Assembly (NCBI GenBank): GCA_038746285.1
Contig: JBCDKT010000027.1
Coordinates: forward strand, 1 to 53,227
Origin: Bacteroidota bacterium
GTDB lineage: Bacteria; Bacteroidota; Rhodothermia; Rhodothermales; JANQRZ01
DNA length: 53,227 bases
Direction of reading: 5' to 3'
Below are positions 16,846 through 25,193 of the stretch, piece by piece. Numbering within the stretch: position 1 is the stretch's first letter; every line of letters begins with the position of its first letter. The translations under genes were made by a program, and so were the position numbers. The notes under the pieces were generated by a model, which did not search any database, had not been told where the DNA came from, and worked only from the letters and a program-made list of their open reading frames with translations.

Positions 16846-17078
16846 GCCGACAGCGGGCCGAGCGGCTGCACGTTCTCCTCGGTCAGCCACGCGGCGTACC
16901 GGAGCGCCTGCCGAACGTCTTCCGGCTCGACGTAAGGATAGGCTTCCTCGATCTCGTCCACTGTCATACCGTTCGCCACGAGGTTGACGAGAAGCGACAC
17001 GCTCACGCGCAGGCCGCGAATGCAGGCCCGTCCGCCGAGCACGGCGGGGTCGAAGGTGATGCGGTCGAAGGCGTTCAT
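16842..17078 (-). CDS. DUF433 protein, probable antitoxin
   Basis: A 78-residue protein of the DUF433 family: ITFDPAVLGGRACIRGLRVSV (residues 7-27 region) then TVDEIEEAYPYVEPEDVRQALRYAAW, a winged-helix-like DNA-binding core. It precedes and overlaps the DUF5615 gene, the usual antitoxin-first order. It probably binds its own promoter, and a TATTTTG box is found about 100 nt upstream at 17186-17180. The ATG at 17078 gives the family's normal N-terminus; the longer frame upstream has no support. Confidence 0.83.
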   Translation of the reverse strand: MNAFDRITFDPAVLGGRACIRGLRVSVSLLVNLVANGMTVDEIEEAYPYVEPEDVRQALRYAAWLTEENVQPLGPLSA

Positions 17079-17179
17079 GGGAAAGAAAAAGCAGGGAGTG
17101 ATCGTAGACCCGCTGGAGGTTGACCCTGGAGTCTGCGAGTTGGCCGCAGTGACCACCCTGTCACAGCCACATGCGTCGG

Positions 17180-17186
17180 CAAAATA
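17180..17186 (-). promoter_or_regulatory. Possible -7 box of the DUF433/DUF5615 pair
   Basis: TATTTTG on the minus strand. This box and 24 surrounding bases are nearly the same as those just upstream of the tRNA gene (18775-18781): CGGCAAAATACG then GCTCCGAC on the plus strand. Confidence 0.4.
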
Positions 17187-17189
17187 CGG

Positions 17190-17233
17190 TCCGCTCCGAC
17201 GGGCAGCGCGTCGAGCGCGTCGCTTGGCGGTGA
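17190..17233 (+). repeat. 44-bp direct repeat, copy 2
   Basis: Copy of the comEC 3' end (16407-16450) with two mismatches. It lies directly behind the toxin-antitoxin module, as would be left by insertion of the module with duplication of the target, or by a recombination between neighbouring copies. Confidence 0.9.
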
Positions 17234-17247
17234 CGGGCAGCCGCCGC

Positions 17248-18660
17248 TCAGCCGCCTGAGGCGTCGGCTAGAGTCTCCTCGGCGATGTCGGGAGAGGCGT
17301 AGACGCGCACGTAGTCCACCTCCATCCGCACGGGGAAGATGCGGTCGTCGATCGGGCCGCCCGCCCGGCCCCACGCCCCGCCGATGGCGAGGTTCAGGAT
17401 CAGGTTGTAGGGGTGGTCGTAGGGCCACGCGCGCCAGCCCGTCCCCTGGTTGACGTAGGTGAAGTAGCGCGTCCCGTCGAAGAACAGGTCGATCCGCTCG
17501 GGGGTCCACTCGACCGCGTAGACGTGGAAGTCTGCCTCGGCGTCGCCGGTCTCGATGCTGCCTTTGCGCTGCTCCCAGTTGATCCAGTAGTAGGCCTTGT
17601 TGTGGACCGTGCCGTGGACGTTGTTCATGTCGTAGCCCACATGCTCCAGGATGTCGATCTCGCCGGAGTTGGGCCAGGCGTCGCAGGTGGCGCTGCCCTG
17701 CCACTCGTCCGGCTCGGCGCAGGTCGTCGCGTAGCGGTATGGGTCGCTCGGGAGCATCCAGGCAGCGGCCCAGGTGCCCTGCCCGGCCGGCACCCTGGCG
17801 CTGACCTCGACGCGGCCGTAGAGGATGTCGCCCTTGCCTGCGGTGTGGACGCGGCCCGAGGTGTACTCGGCGTTGCCGTAGGTCTCCTTGTGGGCCTCGA
17901 TGACGAGGCGGCCGTCTTCCACGCGGACGTTCTTCAGCCGGTCGGTGTAGGCCTGGTCCTCGTCGTTGACCTTCCGGGCGGGCCAGACGTTGTGGGACCA
18001 CTTCGACGAGTCGGGTGCCCCCTCACCGTCGAAGGTGTCTTCCCAGACGAGGGTCCAGGTACGCGCGTCCTCGACCTTCCGGCGGACCACGAGGGCGCTC
18101 AGCACCGGCTCCCCGGCCGAGGCCTCGAAGGTCACGTCGAGCCGCCCGCCGGTGACCTCCACGTTGGGGACGGTCCGGGTAAGAGCCGAGACGTGCTTCT
18201 CGTCGCGCGCCCCGCGCACGTCGAGGTCGGGAATCACCGGACGGCCCTCGGCGAACACGGTGAACACGCGGCTCCCGACCGGCTCGTCGAAGGGTTCGGC
18301 GAAGTGGAAGGTGAGGTCGTACCGGCCGTCGGGCAGCGGCGTCTGGATCGCAACGTCGCCGGACCGGTAGGTGCGGTAGAGCGGGCTGTCCTGGCTGCCG
18401 AGGACCGTGTCCATCTGTGCGACGGTGCCGCCGGTAATGCCCTCGTCGGCCCGGTACGCCACGCCGTCGACCCCGACGTACGCCTCGCCTCCGGCGTTGA
18501 CCGCCCACGCGACGACGTCGGCGTAGCGCAGTTCGGAGGCTGTGCCCGCTGCCGCGTCGTCGCCCCGCGCGGCTCCCGGTTCGTTCTGGGCGCAGCCCGC
18601 GAGCAGGCTCAGGGCGAGCAGCGAGAGGCCCGGCAGAAAGAGGAGGTAGGCGAGGTTCAT
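17248..18660 (-). CDS. Glycoside hydrolase family 16 lipoprotein with malectin-like domain
   Basis: A 470-residue surface lipoprotein, probably an endo-beta-1,3- or 1,3/1,4-glucanase (laminarinase type). The lipobox LLAGC ends at Cys23. Residues about 45-190 look like a malectin carbohydrate-binding domain (WAVNAGGEAYVG, YDLTFHFAE). The GH16 catalytic domain follows from LVWEDTFDG, with the motif EIDILE giving nucleophile Glu334, Asp336 and acid/base Glu339. Family strands WAAAWMLP and VDYVRVY are present. The ATG at 18660 starts the signal peptide; upstream codons in the same frame belong to the tRNA region. It would help use algal or fungal glucans, consistent with a marine habitat. Confidence 0.92.
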   Translation of the reverse strand: MNLAYLLFLPGLSLLALSLLAGCAQNEPGAARGDDAAAGTASELRYADVVAWAVNAGGEAYVGVDGVAYRADEGITGGTVAQMDTVLGSQDSPLYRTYRSGDVAIQTPLPDGRYDLTFHFAEPFDEPVGSRVFTVFAEGRPVIPDLDVRGARDEKHVSALTRTVPNVEVTGGRLDVTFEASAGEPVLSALVVRRKVEDARTWTLVWEDTFDGEGAPDSSKWSHNVWPARKVNDEDQAYTDRLKNVRVEDGRLVIEAHKETYGNAEYTSGRVHTAGKGDILYGRVEVSARVPAGQGTWAAAWMLPSDPYRYATTCAEPDEWQGSATCDAWPNSGEIDILEHVGYDMNNVHGTVHNKAYYWINWEQRKGSIETGDAEADFHVYAVEWTPERIDLFFDGTRYFTYVNQGTGWRAWPYDHPYNLILNLAIGGAWGRAGGPIDDRIFPVRMEVDYVRVYASPDIAEETLADASGG

Positions 18661-18689
18661 CGGATCCGGGGAACGGGCGAGCAAAAGAC

Positions 18690-18765
18690 TGGTGGGCCTG
18701 CTGGGATTTGAACCCAGAGTCTGCCGATTATGAGTCGGATGCATTAACCATTATGCTACAGGCCC
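18690..18765 (-). tRNA. tRNA with CAU anticodon (elongator Met or lysidine-modified Ile2)
   Basis: 76 nt with encoded CCA. Acceptor arms GGGCCTG/CAGGCCC, T arm CTGGG-TTCAAAT-CCCAG, D arm around GCATAATGGTTAATGC, and anticodon loop CTCATAA give anticodon CAU. It lacks the three G-C pairs at the base of the anticodon stem expected of initiator tRNA. Met and Ile2 cannot be separated with certainty by eye. Confidence 0.93.
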
Positions 18766-18774
18766 GCACGGCGG

Positions 18775-18781
18775 CAAAATA
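18775..18781 (-). promoter_or_regulatory. Possible -7 box of the tRNA gene
   Basis: TATTTTG on the minus strand ends 10 nt before the mature tRNA 5' end. It matches the TAnnTTG boxes seen ahead of several other genes in the window. Confidence 0.45.
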
Positions 18782-18917
18782 CGATCTGCTCCGACACGGC
18801 AGCCGTCGGCGGGGCACTAATCGGCGACCGAGGCCGTAGACCATACGACCCGGCACGGCGCTGGCGTTACCTCACCGCCACCGGCTCCGGCGTAGGCTCC
18901 ACACGACCCCTGGCTCG

Positions 18918-20114
18918 ATGCACCTCCGACGCGCGCTTTTCCTCTCCGTCCTCACGCTCGCCGCGTCCAGCGGCTACGGGCAGATCCGCACGATCGCCCA
19001 CGCCGACACGACCGTCGGCAACCACTTCGGCGCGGCGGTCGCCCTCGACGCCGAGCGCGGCCGGGCCGTCATCGGCGCGACGGGCGAGGCGCGGTGCGGG
19101 GCGAACGCGGGCGCGGCCTACGTCTTCGAGCGCGACGCCGCCGGTGCCCTCGCCGAAGCGGCCCGGCTGGAGCCCGCGGACTGCGCCTCGGGCGATCTCT
19201 TCGGCCGGGCCGTCGCCCTCAGCGGCGACCGGGCGCTCGTCGCCGCCGGCGGCGAGTTCGTCGACCCCGGCCGTCCGAACCGGGCGTACCTCTTCGAGCG
19301 CGACGCCTCGGGCGCGTGGCAGCAGGCAGCGACTCTCACCGCCGAGCCGGGCCACAACGAGGGCGTCTTCGCCGCCGCCATCGATCTGGAAGGCGACCGG
19401 GCGCTCGTCACGACGGCTGGCGATCCGGCGCAGCGAGCCTACGGTGGCGCAGCTTACGTTTTCGAGCGCAACGCCTCGGGCGCGTGGCAGCAGACGGCGC
19501 GGCTCGTCGGGAGCGCGGGCACGCGGGCCGGCATCTTCGGCAGCCACGCCCGCCTCGACGGCGACCGGGCGCTCGTGACGGCCTCGCCCTACGACAACGA
19601 AGGCACGGGCTCGGTCTACATCTTCGAGCGCGACGGCACGGCCTCCGGGCGGGGGGCTTGGCGCGAGACAGCGCGCATCGGCAGCGTCCGGGGCTTCACC
19701 GTCCGCGCCGACCTCGACGGCGACCGGCTCCTCGTCGGCCACAGCGCCGCCGGGCCAGACCGCTCCGGCAGGACCCTGTTCTACCACCGCACCAACGACG
19801 GTGCGTGGCGGCGCGTCTCGACGCTCGTCCCCAGCACGTCCTGCGAGGACTGCTCCTTCGGCGAGGCCGTCTCGCTCGACGGCGACCGGGCGCTTGTCGT
19901 CGGGTACGGCGAGCAGATCGGGCTGGGCTACAACGTGGACCGCGTGGTCTACAGCTTTGCCTACACGCCCGAGGCGGGGTGGGTGCAGCAGCAGGTGATG
20001 GACCTCGGCCGGTGGGCCTTCGGCGCGGCGCTCGACCAGGCCGGGCGCACCGCGATCATCGGCCAGGCCTCGGACGCGCAGCCCGGCGTGGCCTACCTCG
20101 TGGAGCTGCTCTGA
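18918..20114 (+). CDS. Secreted FG-GAP-like beta-propeller protein
   Basis: A 398-residue exported protein with signal peptide MHLRRALFLSVLTLAASSGYG. The mature part consists of about six or seven repeats, each pairing an FGxAVALDGDRALV-like strand set with AYVFERDASGAW: for example at residues 35-75, 90-130, 145-185, 195-230 and 300-340. This is typical of integrin-alpha-like FG-GAP propellers, often surface or extracellular recognition proteins. No sorting domain or lipobox is seen. A specific role cannot be given. The spacing to the tRNA suggests its own promoter. Confidence 0.78.
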   Translation: MHLRRALFLSVLTLAASSGYGQIRTIAHADTTVGNHFGAAVALDAERGRAVIGATGEARCGANAGAAYVFERDAAGALAEAARLEPADCASGDLFGRAVALSGDRALVAAGGEFVDPGRPNRAYLFERDASGAWQQAATLTAEPGHNEGVFAAAIDLEGDRALVTTAGDPAQRAYGGAAYVFERNASGAWQQTARLVGSAGTRAGIFGSHARLDGDRALVTASPYDNEGTGSVYIFERDGTASGRGAWRETARIGSVRGFTVRADLDGDRLLVGHSAAGPDRSGRTLFYHRTNDGAWRRVSTLVPSTSCEDCSFGEAVSLDGDRALVVGYGEQIGLGYNVDRVVYSFAYTPEAGWVQQQVMDLGRWAFGAALDQAGRTAIIGQASDAQPGVAYLVELL

Positions 20115-20295
20115 GCGTAGGAGGAGTGGAAAGAAAAGCCTAGAAAATTACCGAGGCCATCGCGCCCTGTGCGAACGCACGTTCCGCCCTTTCCTCCCCC
20201 TCACTCCCATCCCGCGCCGCAGGCGCACCCTCCCCGCTCGCAGGTTATATTCCCGCGCCTGCTTTGTCTGTGTGAGGAAACCAGCCTGCGCTCCC

Positions 20296-22044
20296 GTGAC
20301 CTACCGCTGGACCCTGCGTCCGATTGACAACGAAGCCTCGGTCGGGACCATCGCCCGCCAGCTCAACGACCTGCCGGACGCGCTCGCCCGTTCGCTCGTC
20401 CTGCGCGGGGTGGACTCGCTCGGCGCGGCGAAGGACTTCTTCCGGCCCTCGCTGGACGCCGTCCACGACCCGTTTCTGATGCGCGACATGGACGCCGCCG
20501 CCGACCGGCTCGCCGAGGCCGTGGCGCGCAAGGAGCGTGTGATGGTCTACGGCGACTACGACGTCGACGGCACCACCTCGGCGGCGATGATGACGCTCTT
20601 CCTACGCGGCCTCAGCGTCGAGGCGACGTACTTCGTCCCGAACCGGTTCGAGCACGGCTACGGGCTGTGCACGGCCGGGCTCGACGAGGCCGTCGAGCGC
20701 GGGGCCTCGCTCGTCGTCGCCATCGACTGCGGCATCACGGCCCACGACGAGGCGGCCTACGCCAAAGACGTGCTCGGCCTCGACCTCATTATCTGCGACC
20801 ACCACACGGCGCTCGACACCGTCCCGGACGCCGTCGCCGTCCTCGACCCGAAGCGGCCGGACTGCCCCTACCCCTTCACCGGCCTCTCCGGCTGCGGCGT
20901 CGGCTACAAGCTGATCCAGGCGACGCTCGGCCGGCTGAACCTGGAGCCCGAGCGCGCCCACGCGTACCTCGACCTCCTCGCCGTCTCGATCGCGGCCGAC
21001 ATCGTGCCCATCGTTGGCGAGAACCGGCTGCTGATGCACGCCGGGCTGGCGCGCCTCGCGGCGGAGCCGAGGCTCGGCCTGCGCGCGCTCGCCGAGGCGA
21101 CGGGCGTGGACCTCGCCGACTGCTCGACCTCGCGGATCGTCTTCTCCATGGGGCCGCGCATCAACGCAGCCGGCCGCCTCGGCGACGCGGGCCGCGCCGT
21201 GGACCTCCTCATGGCCGACGACCCGGCCCTCGCCCGCCGCCTCGCCGGCGACCTCGACCTCCTCAACCGGCAGCGCCAGGAACTCGACCGCCACACCCTC
21301 GCCGAGGCCCTTGCCGAGGCCGAGGCGCACGTCGAGGCCCACGACCCGTTCGCGCTCGTGCTCCACCAGCCGCACTGGCACAGCGGCGTCATCGGGATCG
21401 TTGCCAGCCGCATCGTCGAGCGCTTCCACCGCCCGACGCTCATGCTCACCGGCGACAGCGGCGTCGCCCGCGGCTCGGCCCGCTCCATCGATGGCGTCTC
21501 GATCTACGACGCCCTCGCCGCGTGCAGCGACCTCCTGATCGGCTTCGGCGGCCACCACGCGGCCGCCGGCGTCTCGCTCGACGTGGAGAACCTCCCCGCC
21601 TTCCGCGAGGCGCTCAGCGAGGCCGTCGGCGCGCGCATCACGCCGGAGCAGCGCGAGCCCGAGATCCAGCTCGACGCCCCGCTCGACCTCTGCCAGATCA
21701 CCGGCGGCGTTGGCGGGCGCTTCTGGCAGGTCCTCCGGCAGTTCGGCCCGTTCGGGCCGGAGAACCAGCGCCCGGTGTTCTGGGGCCGCGACCTCCGCCC
21801 GGTCGGCGAGGCGAAGGCGGTGGGCAAGGACAAGACCCACCTCAAGCTCCGCGTCGCCCAGCGGCAGAACGGCGGCGCGGCCTACTCCGTCATCGGCTTC
21901 GGCCTCGCCGACCGACTGGACGCGGTGAAGGAGAGCGCACGCACAGGTGCGCCGCTGGAGCTCGCGTTCAGCGTCGAGGAAAACACCTGGAACGGCCACA
22001 CCGAGCTGCAGCTCAAGGCGAAGGACGTGCGCGTGGAGCGCTGA
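20296..22044 (+). CDS. recJ: Single-stranded-DNA-specific exonuclease RecJ
   Basis: A 582-residue 5'-3' single-strand DNA exonuclease used in RecF-type recombination and repair. The DHH phosphoesterase domain has motif I VYGDYDVDGTTS, the Asp in VVAIDCGIT, motif III ICDHHTAL and a following Asp (AVSIAADIV). The DHHA1 domain shows GIVASRIVERF and the GFGGHHAAAG motif. A C-terminal OB fold completes it (RPVFWGRDLRPVG). GTG at 20296 gives VTYRWTLR; a GTG eight codons upstream (20272) is the alternative. TATATTC at 20246 may be the -7 box. The length is family-normal. Confidence 0.95.
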   Translation: MTYRWTLRPIDNEASVGTIARQLNDLPDALARSLVLRGVDSLGAAKDFFRPSLDAVHDPFLMRDMDAAADRLAEAVARKERVMVYGDYDVDGTTSAAMMTLFLRGLSVEATYFVPNRFEHGYGLCTAGLDEAVERGASLVVAIDCGITAHDEAAYAKDVLGLDLIICDHHTALDTVPDAVAVLDPKRPDCPYPFTGLSGCGVGYKLIQATLGRLNLEPERAHAYLDLLAVSIAADIVPIVGENRLLMHAGLARLAAEPRLGLRALAEATGVDLADCSTSRIVFSMGPRINAAGRLGDAGRAVDLLMADDPALARRLAGDLDLLNRQRQELDRHTLAEALAEAEAHVEAHDPFALVLHQPHWHSGVIGIVASRIVERFHRPTLMLTGDSGVARGSARSIDGVSIYDALAACSDLLIGFGGHHAAAGVSLDVENLPAFREALSEAVGARITPEQREPEIQLDAPLDLCQITGGVGGRFWQVLRQFGPFGPENQRPVFWGRDLRPVGEAKAVGKDKTHLKLRVAQRQNGGAAYSVIGFGLADRLDAVKESARTGAPLELAFSVEENTWNGHTELQLKAKDVRVER

Positions 22045-22124
22045 GGTAGGGAGGATGGGAATGTGGGGGTATGGGCGCTGTAGTGTGGGCGAACATGCTC
22101 AATTCAGCGATGAGAGGAGACGCG

Positions 22125-22550
22125 ATGGTCACACATTTCAGAGAACTCAGAGTCTATCGGCGAGGGATGGACGTAGCCATGCAACTCTTCGAGCTGTCGA
22201 AAGGGTGGCCGAAGGAAGAGCGCTACGCCCTGACTGATCAGGCGCGGAGATCGTCACGGGCCGTCTGCGCGAACGTGGCCGAGGCGTGGGGAAAGCGGCG
22301 GTATCCACGGCATTTCGTCAGCAAGTTGACGGATGCTGACGCGGAGGCCAGGGAGACGCAGGCGTGGATCGAGATCGCGGTGCGGTGTGGATATATCGAG
22401 CGGGATGCGTTCTACGAGCTAGATGATGCCTGCGAGGTTGTCATCGGTAGCCTCGTAAAGATGATGCAACAACCCGACCCCTGGTGCGGTCCCTCTGCTC
22501 TCACCCGCGAACCCGAGAGGCCGTACTACATCTGCGACCCCGGCCAATAA
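22125..22550 (+). CDS. Four-helix-bundle protein (S23/Avd-like)
   Basis: A 141-residue protein of the four-helix-bundle family first seen as the 23S rRNA intervening-sequence protein: FRELRVYRRGMDVAMQLFELSKGWPKEERYALTDQARRS-type N-terminal helices, then the AVCANVAEAWGKR segment and ETQAWIEIAVRCGYI. The ATG at 22125 is chosen because AGAGGAG lies 5 nt ahead. Relatives include the accessory protein of diversity-generating retroelements, but no reverse transcriptase or variable repeat is present here. It sits alone between recJ and moeA with a C-terminal extension (about 120-141). Function unknown. Confidence 0.85.
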   Translation: MVTHFRELRVYRRGMDVAMQLFELSKGWPKEERYALTDQARRSSRAVCANVAEAWGKRRYPRHFVSKLTDADAEARETQAWIEIAVRCGYIERDAFYELDDACEVVIGSLVKMMQQPDPWCGPSALTREPERPYYICDPGQ

Positions 22551-23791
22551 GCCTTCTTCTCCCACCCCTCCAGCCTCCCATCCTCACTTTCATTCCCGTC
22601 GAAGAGGCGAAGCGCATCGTGACCGGAGCCGTCTCGCAGCCCCTCGGCACCGAGCGCGTCCCGCTCGCCGAGGCCCTCGGGCGTACTCTGGCCGAGCCGG
22701 TCGTCAGCCGCGACGCCATTCCGCCGTTCGACAACTCGGCGATGGACGGGTTCGCGGTCCGCACCGGAGACTTCGCCGGCGGCACGGCCACGCTGGACAT
22801 CACCGGCGACGTGGCGGCCGGGAGCGTGCCGAGCGAGGCTGTGCGGCCGGGCACCTGCGTCCGCATCATGACCGGTGCGCCCATCCCTGACGGTGCCGAC
22901 GCCGTCGCCCCGGTCGAGTGGACGGAGGTCAATGGCAGACATGTCCACGCCTGCCGGGCACCGACGCCGGGACAGTACATACGCCCTGCCGGACAAGACG
23001 TGCAGCCCGGCGACGAGATGGTGCCAGCCGGCACCGTCGTCACGCCGCCGGTCGTCGGGATGGCGGCGACGCTCGGATACCCGACGCTCGCCCTCCGCGT
23101 CCCGCCGCGCGTGGCGGTCGTGGCGACGGGCGACGAACTCGTGGAGGCCGGAGTCGAGCCGAAGCCGGGTCAGATCCGCGACGCAAACGGCCCGGCCCTC
23201 GCCGCTCAGGTCGCGCATGCCGGAGGCACCGTGCGCGGACCCTTTCATGCCCGCGACGACGAGGCCGACGCACGGGCCGTGCTGGAAACCGCGCTCGACG
23301 CCGATGTGCTCGTCGTCTCCGGCGGCGTCTCGATGGGGGACCGCGACGTCGTCAGAGAGGTGCTGGACGGGCTCGGGGTGGCGTGGCGCTTCTGGAAGGT
23401 CCGGCAGCGGCCGGGCAAGCCGCTCGCTTTCGGCACGCGGGGCGGCACGCTCGTCTTCGGGCTGCCCGGCAACCCGGTGTCCTCGGCGGTGTGCTTCGAG
23501 CAGTACGTCCGGCCGGCGCTCGCCGCGCTCCTCGGCCGGCGCGCCGTGCATCGCCCGCGCCTCCCCGCCGTCCTTGCAGAGGACATCGTGAAGGGCGCCG
23601 GGCTGCACCACGTCGTCCGGGGCACCACCGAGACGCGCGGCGACGGATCGCTCCGGGTGCGGCCTACCGGCGCGCAAGCGTCGAACCTCTACTCGTCCGT
23701 GCTCCGCGCTGACTGCCTGATCCACCTGCCCGAGAACATGGAGCATCCAGCCGCGGGCACGCTGGTCGAAGTCGAGTGGTTGCGGTGGTAA
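22484..23791 (+). CDS. moeA: Molybdopterin molybdenumtransferase MoeA
   Basis: Inserts molybdenum into adenylated molybdopterin. Homology runs from about 22592 (IPVEEAKRIV) to the end, close to 400 residues, as usual. Landmarks: RDAIPPFDNSAMDGFAVR, MTGAPIPDGADAV, the MoaB-like domain with VAVVATGDELVEAG and VVSGGVSMGDRDVV, then GLPGNPVSS. No ATG, GTG or TTG is present near the homologous N-terminus: the nearest in-frame standard start is 22484, inside the preceding gene. Translation may begin at ATT 22592 or another rare codon, or be coupled. This is the only molybdenum-cofactor gene in the window. Confidence 0.9.
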   Translation: MRSLCSHPRTREAVLHLRPRPISLLLPPLQPPILTFIPVEEAKRIVTGAVSQPLGTERVPLAEALGRTLAEPVVSRDAIPPFDNSAMDGFAVRTGDFAGGTATLDITGDVAAGSVPSEAVRPGTCVRIMTGAPIPDGADAVAPVEWTEVNGRHVHACRAPTPGQYIRPAGQDVQPGDEMVPAGTVVTPPVVGMAATLGYPTLALRVPPRVAVVATGDELVEAGVEPKPGQIRDANGPALAAQVAHAGGTVRGPFHARDDEADARAVLETALDADVLVVSGGVSMGDRDVVREVLDGLGVAWRFWKVRQRPGKPLAFGTRGGTLVFGLPGNPVSSAVCFEQYVRPALAALLGRRAVHRPRLPAVLAEDIVKGAGLHHVVRGTTETRGDGSLRVRPTGAQASNLYSSVLRADCLIHLPENMEHPAAGTLVEVEWLRW

Positions 23792-24121
23792 ATTTCCTGC
23801 GCGTCAGGTGGCCCGCCTGCGCCAGAGGCGAGGTGCCAGACCCTCTCGAACAGTGGATGGGAAGTCTTCCTGGTTCGAGCGGTCTGGCTGAACATAAAGT
23901 GGACACATTTTAGCCTTGCCAGGGGAGCCGCCCGCAGCGAGCTTAGGTCGAATCGAGGTGCTGGGGGCCCTTCGGCACATTGTCCCTCTTGTTTCTTACC
24001 TTCAGTGGTACCTTTGTCGGGCTGTCGATTCCGAGGGGCTACCCTCCGCAGATGCCAGGTCGGCACCGAACGCTCCGGTGCCCGTGACCACACCACTCCC
24101 ATCCATCAGCAATCCGGACCT
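23792..24121. other. Intergenic region moeA to ferritin-like operon
   Basis: 330 bp with no supported gene. A possible promoter box TACCTTTG at 24009-24016, with TTG at 23989-23991 about 17 nt before it, lies some 105 nt ahead of the ferritin-like gene. Nothing else stands out. Confidence 0.5.
24009..24016 (+). promoter_or_regulatory. Possible Bacteroidota-type promoter, -7 box
   Basis: TACCTTTG exactly fits the TAnnTTTG -7 consensus known in Bacteroidota, and TTG at 23989 could be the -33 element. It would serve the two ferritin-like genes. Confidence 0.45.
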
Positions 24122-25144
24122 ATGTCTGAACCCACCTTCTCGCACGATGAGCTCCGAAGCGACCGGCGCTCCTTCCTCAAGATGGCCGGCATCGGCGGGG
24201 CCGTCCTCGTAGCCGCCGGCTGCGACTCTGCGGACACGCCCGACCCCATCGACCCCGGCACCTTCGCCGGGCTCATGGGCACCGTCACGACCGAAGACGG
24301 CGTCCCGCTCGCCGACGTGGTGGTCACGGTCGATGAGACCTCGCGCACGGCGACGACCGACGCGAACGGGAACTACGCCATCGAGAACCTGCCGACGGGC
24401 ACCTACACGGTGCGTGCCAACGGGGACAACTTCGCCGAAGGAGAAGCCGAGAACGTGGTGATCGCCGACGGCAGCGCCGGCACCGCCGACCTCTCGCTGA
24501 GCCCAGGCGGAAACATCGTCTTCGACTTCGCCGACGACTTCGGACCGCTCAACTACGCCTACGCGCTCGAGCAGCTCGAGGCCGCGTTCTACGAAACCGT
24601 CGTGGCCGCCCCCGATTTCGCGACCATCTTCAGCGCCGAGGAGCAGGCCATCATGCTGGACCTCGCGGCGCACGAGGGCATCCACCGCGACCTCTTCTTC
24701 GCCGCCATCAGCGGGATCGGGGGGACTCCGGCCAACCGCGACCTCATCCCCATGCTCGTCCCAAACTTCGACCGCCCAGAGCTCGGCACGGCGCAGGTCG
24801 ACTTCAGCAGCCGGGAGAGTGTACTCGCCACCGCGCAGGTCTTTGAGGATCTCGGCGTGGGAGCGTACAACGGAGCAGGCCGCTCCTTCAGCGACACACC
24901 GGGCGGCGCGGCGTTCCTCACGCTCGCCGGCAAGATCGTCTCGGTCGAGGCGCGTCACGCGTCGGTGGTCGCGCAGTTGCTCAGCGACGATGGCAGCATT
25001 CCGCTCGCCGCCGACGATGTCATCGATGCCAGCGGTCTCGACCAGGCGCTCGCCCCCATCGACGTCCTCGCGGCGGCCGCACCGTACCTCGTCTACCCGG
25101 ACGAAGGCGGCGTCGTGACCGGGCTCCAAGCCATCAACGCCTAG
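24122..25144 (+). CDS. Tat-exported ferritin-like protein with carboxypeptidase-regulatory-like domain
   Basis: A 340-residue exported protein. The N-terminus carries a twin-arginine motif (SDRRSFLKMAG) and a lipobox-like VAAGC at about residue 36, so it is probably a Tat-exported lipoprotein. Residues about 55-120 form a beta-sandwich of the carboxypeptidase-regulatory type (GTVTTEDGVPLADVVVTV, TDANGNYAIENLPTGTYTV). Residues about 140-320 are a ferritin_2-like helical domain (NYAYALEQLEAAFYE, HEGIHRDLFFAAI, VEARHASVVAQLL) with the Glu and His residues that could bind metal. A second ferritin-like gene follows 49 bp later. The metal and the role (storage or stress) are not known. Confidence 0.85.
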   Translation: MSEPTFSHDELRSDRRSFLKMAGIGGAVLVAAGCDSADTPDPIDPGTFAGLMGTVTTEDGVPLADVVVTVDETSRTATTDANGNYAIENLPTGTYTVRANGDNFAEGEAENVVIADGSAGTADLSLSPGGNIVFDFADDFGPLNYAYALEQLEAAFYETVVAAPDFATIFSAEEQAIMLDLAAHEGIHRDLFFAAISGIGGTPANRDLIPMLVPNFDRPELGTAQVDFSSRESVLATAQVFEDLGVGAYNGAGRSFSDTPGGAAFLTLAGKIVSVEARHASVVAQLLSDDGSIPLAADDVIDASGLDQALAPIDVLAAAAPYLVYPDEGGVVTGLQAINA

Positions 25145-25193
25145 CCGGCCTCCCACCTCCCCTCCCTGCGCTCTCTTAGCACCACACGACGCT

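Noticed and set aside
22125-22550. Accessory gene of a diversity-generating retroelement (Avd)
   Set aside because: The protein is of the same superfamily, but no reverse transcriptase, template repeat or variable repeat is seen nearby.
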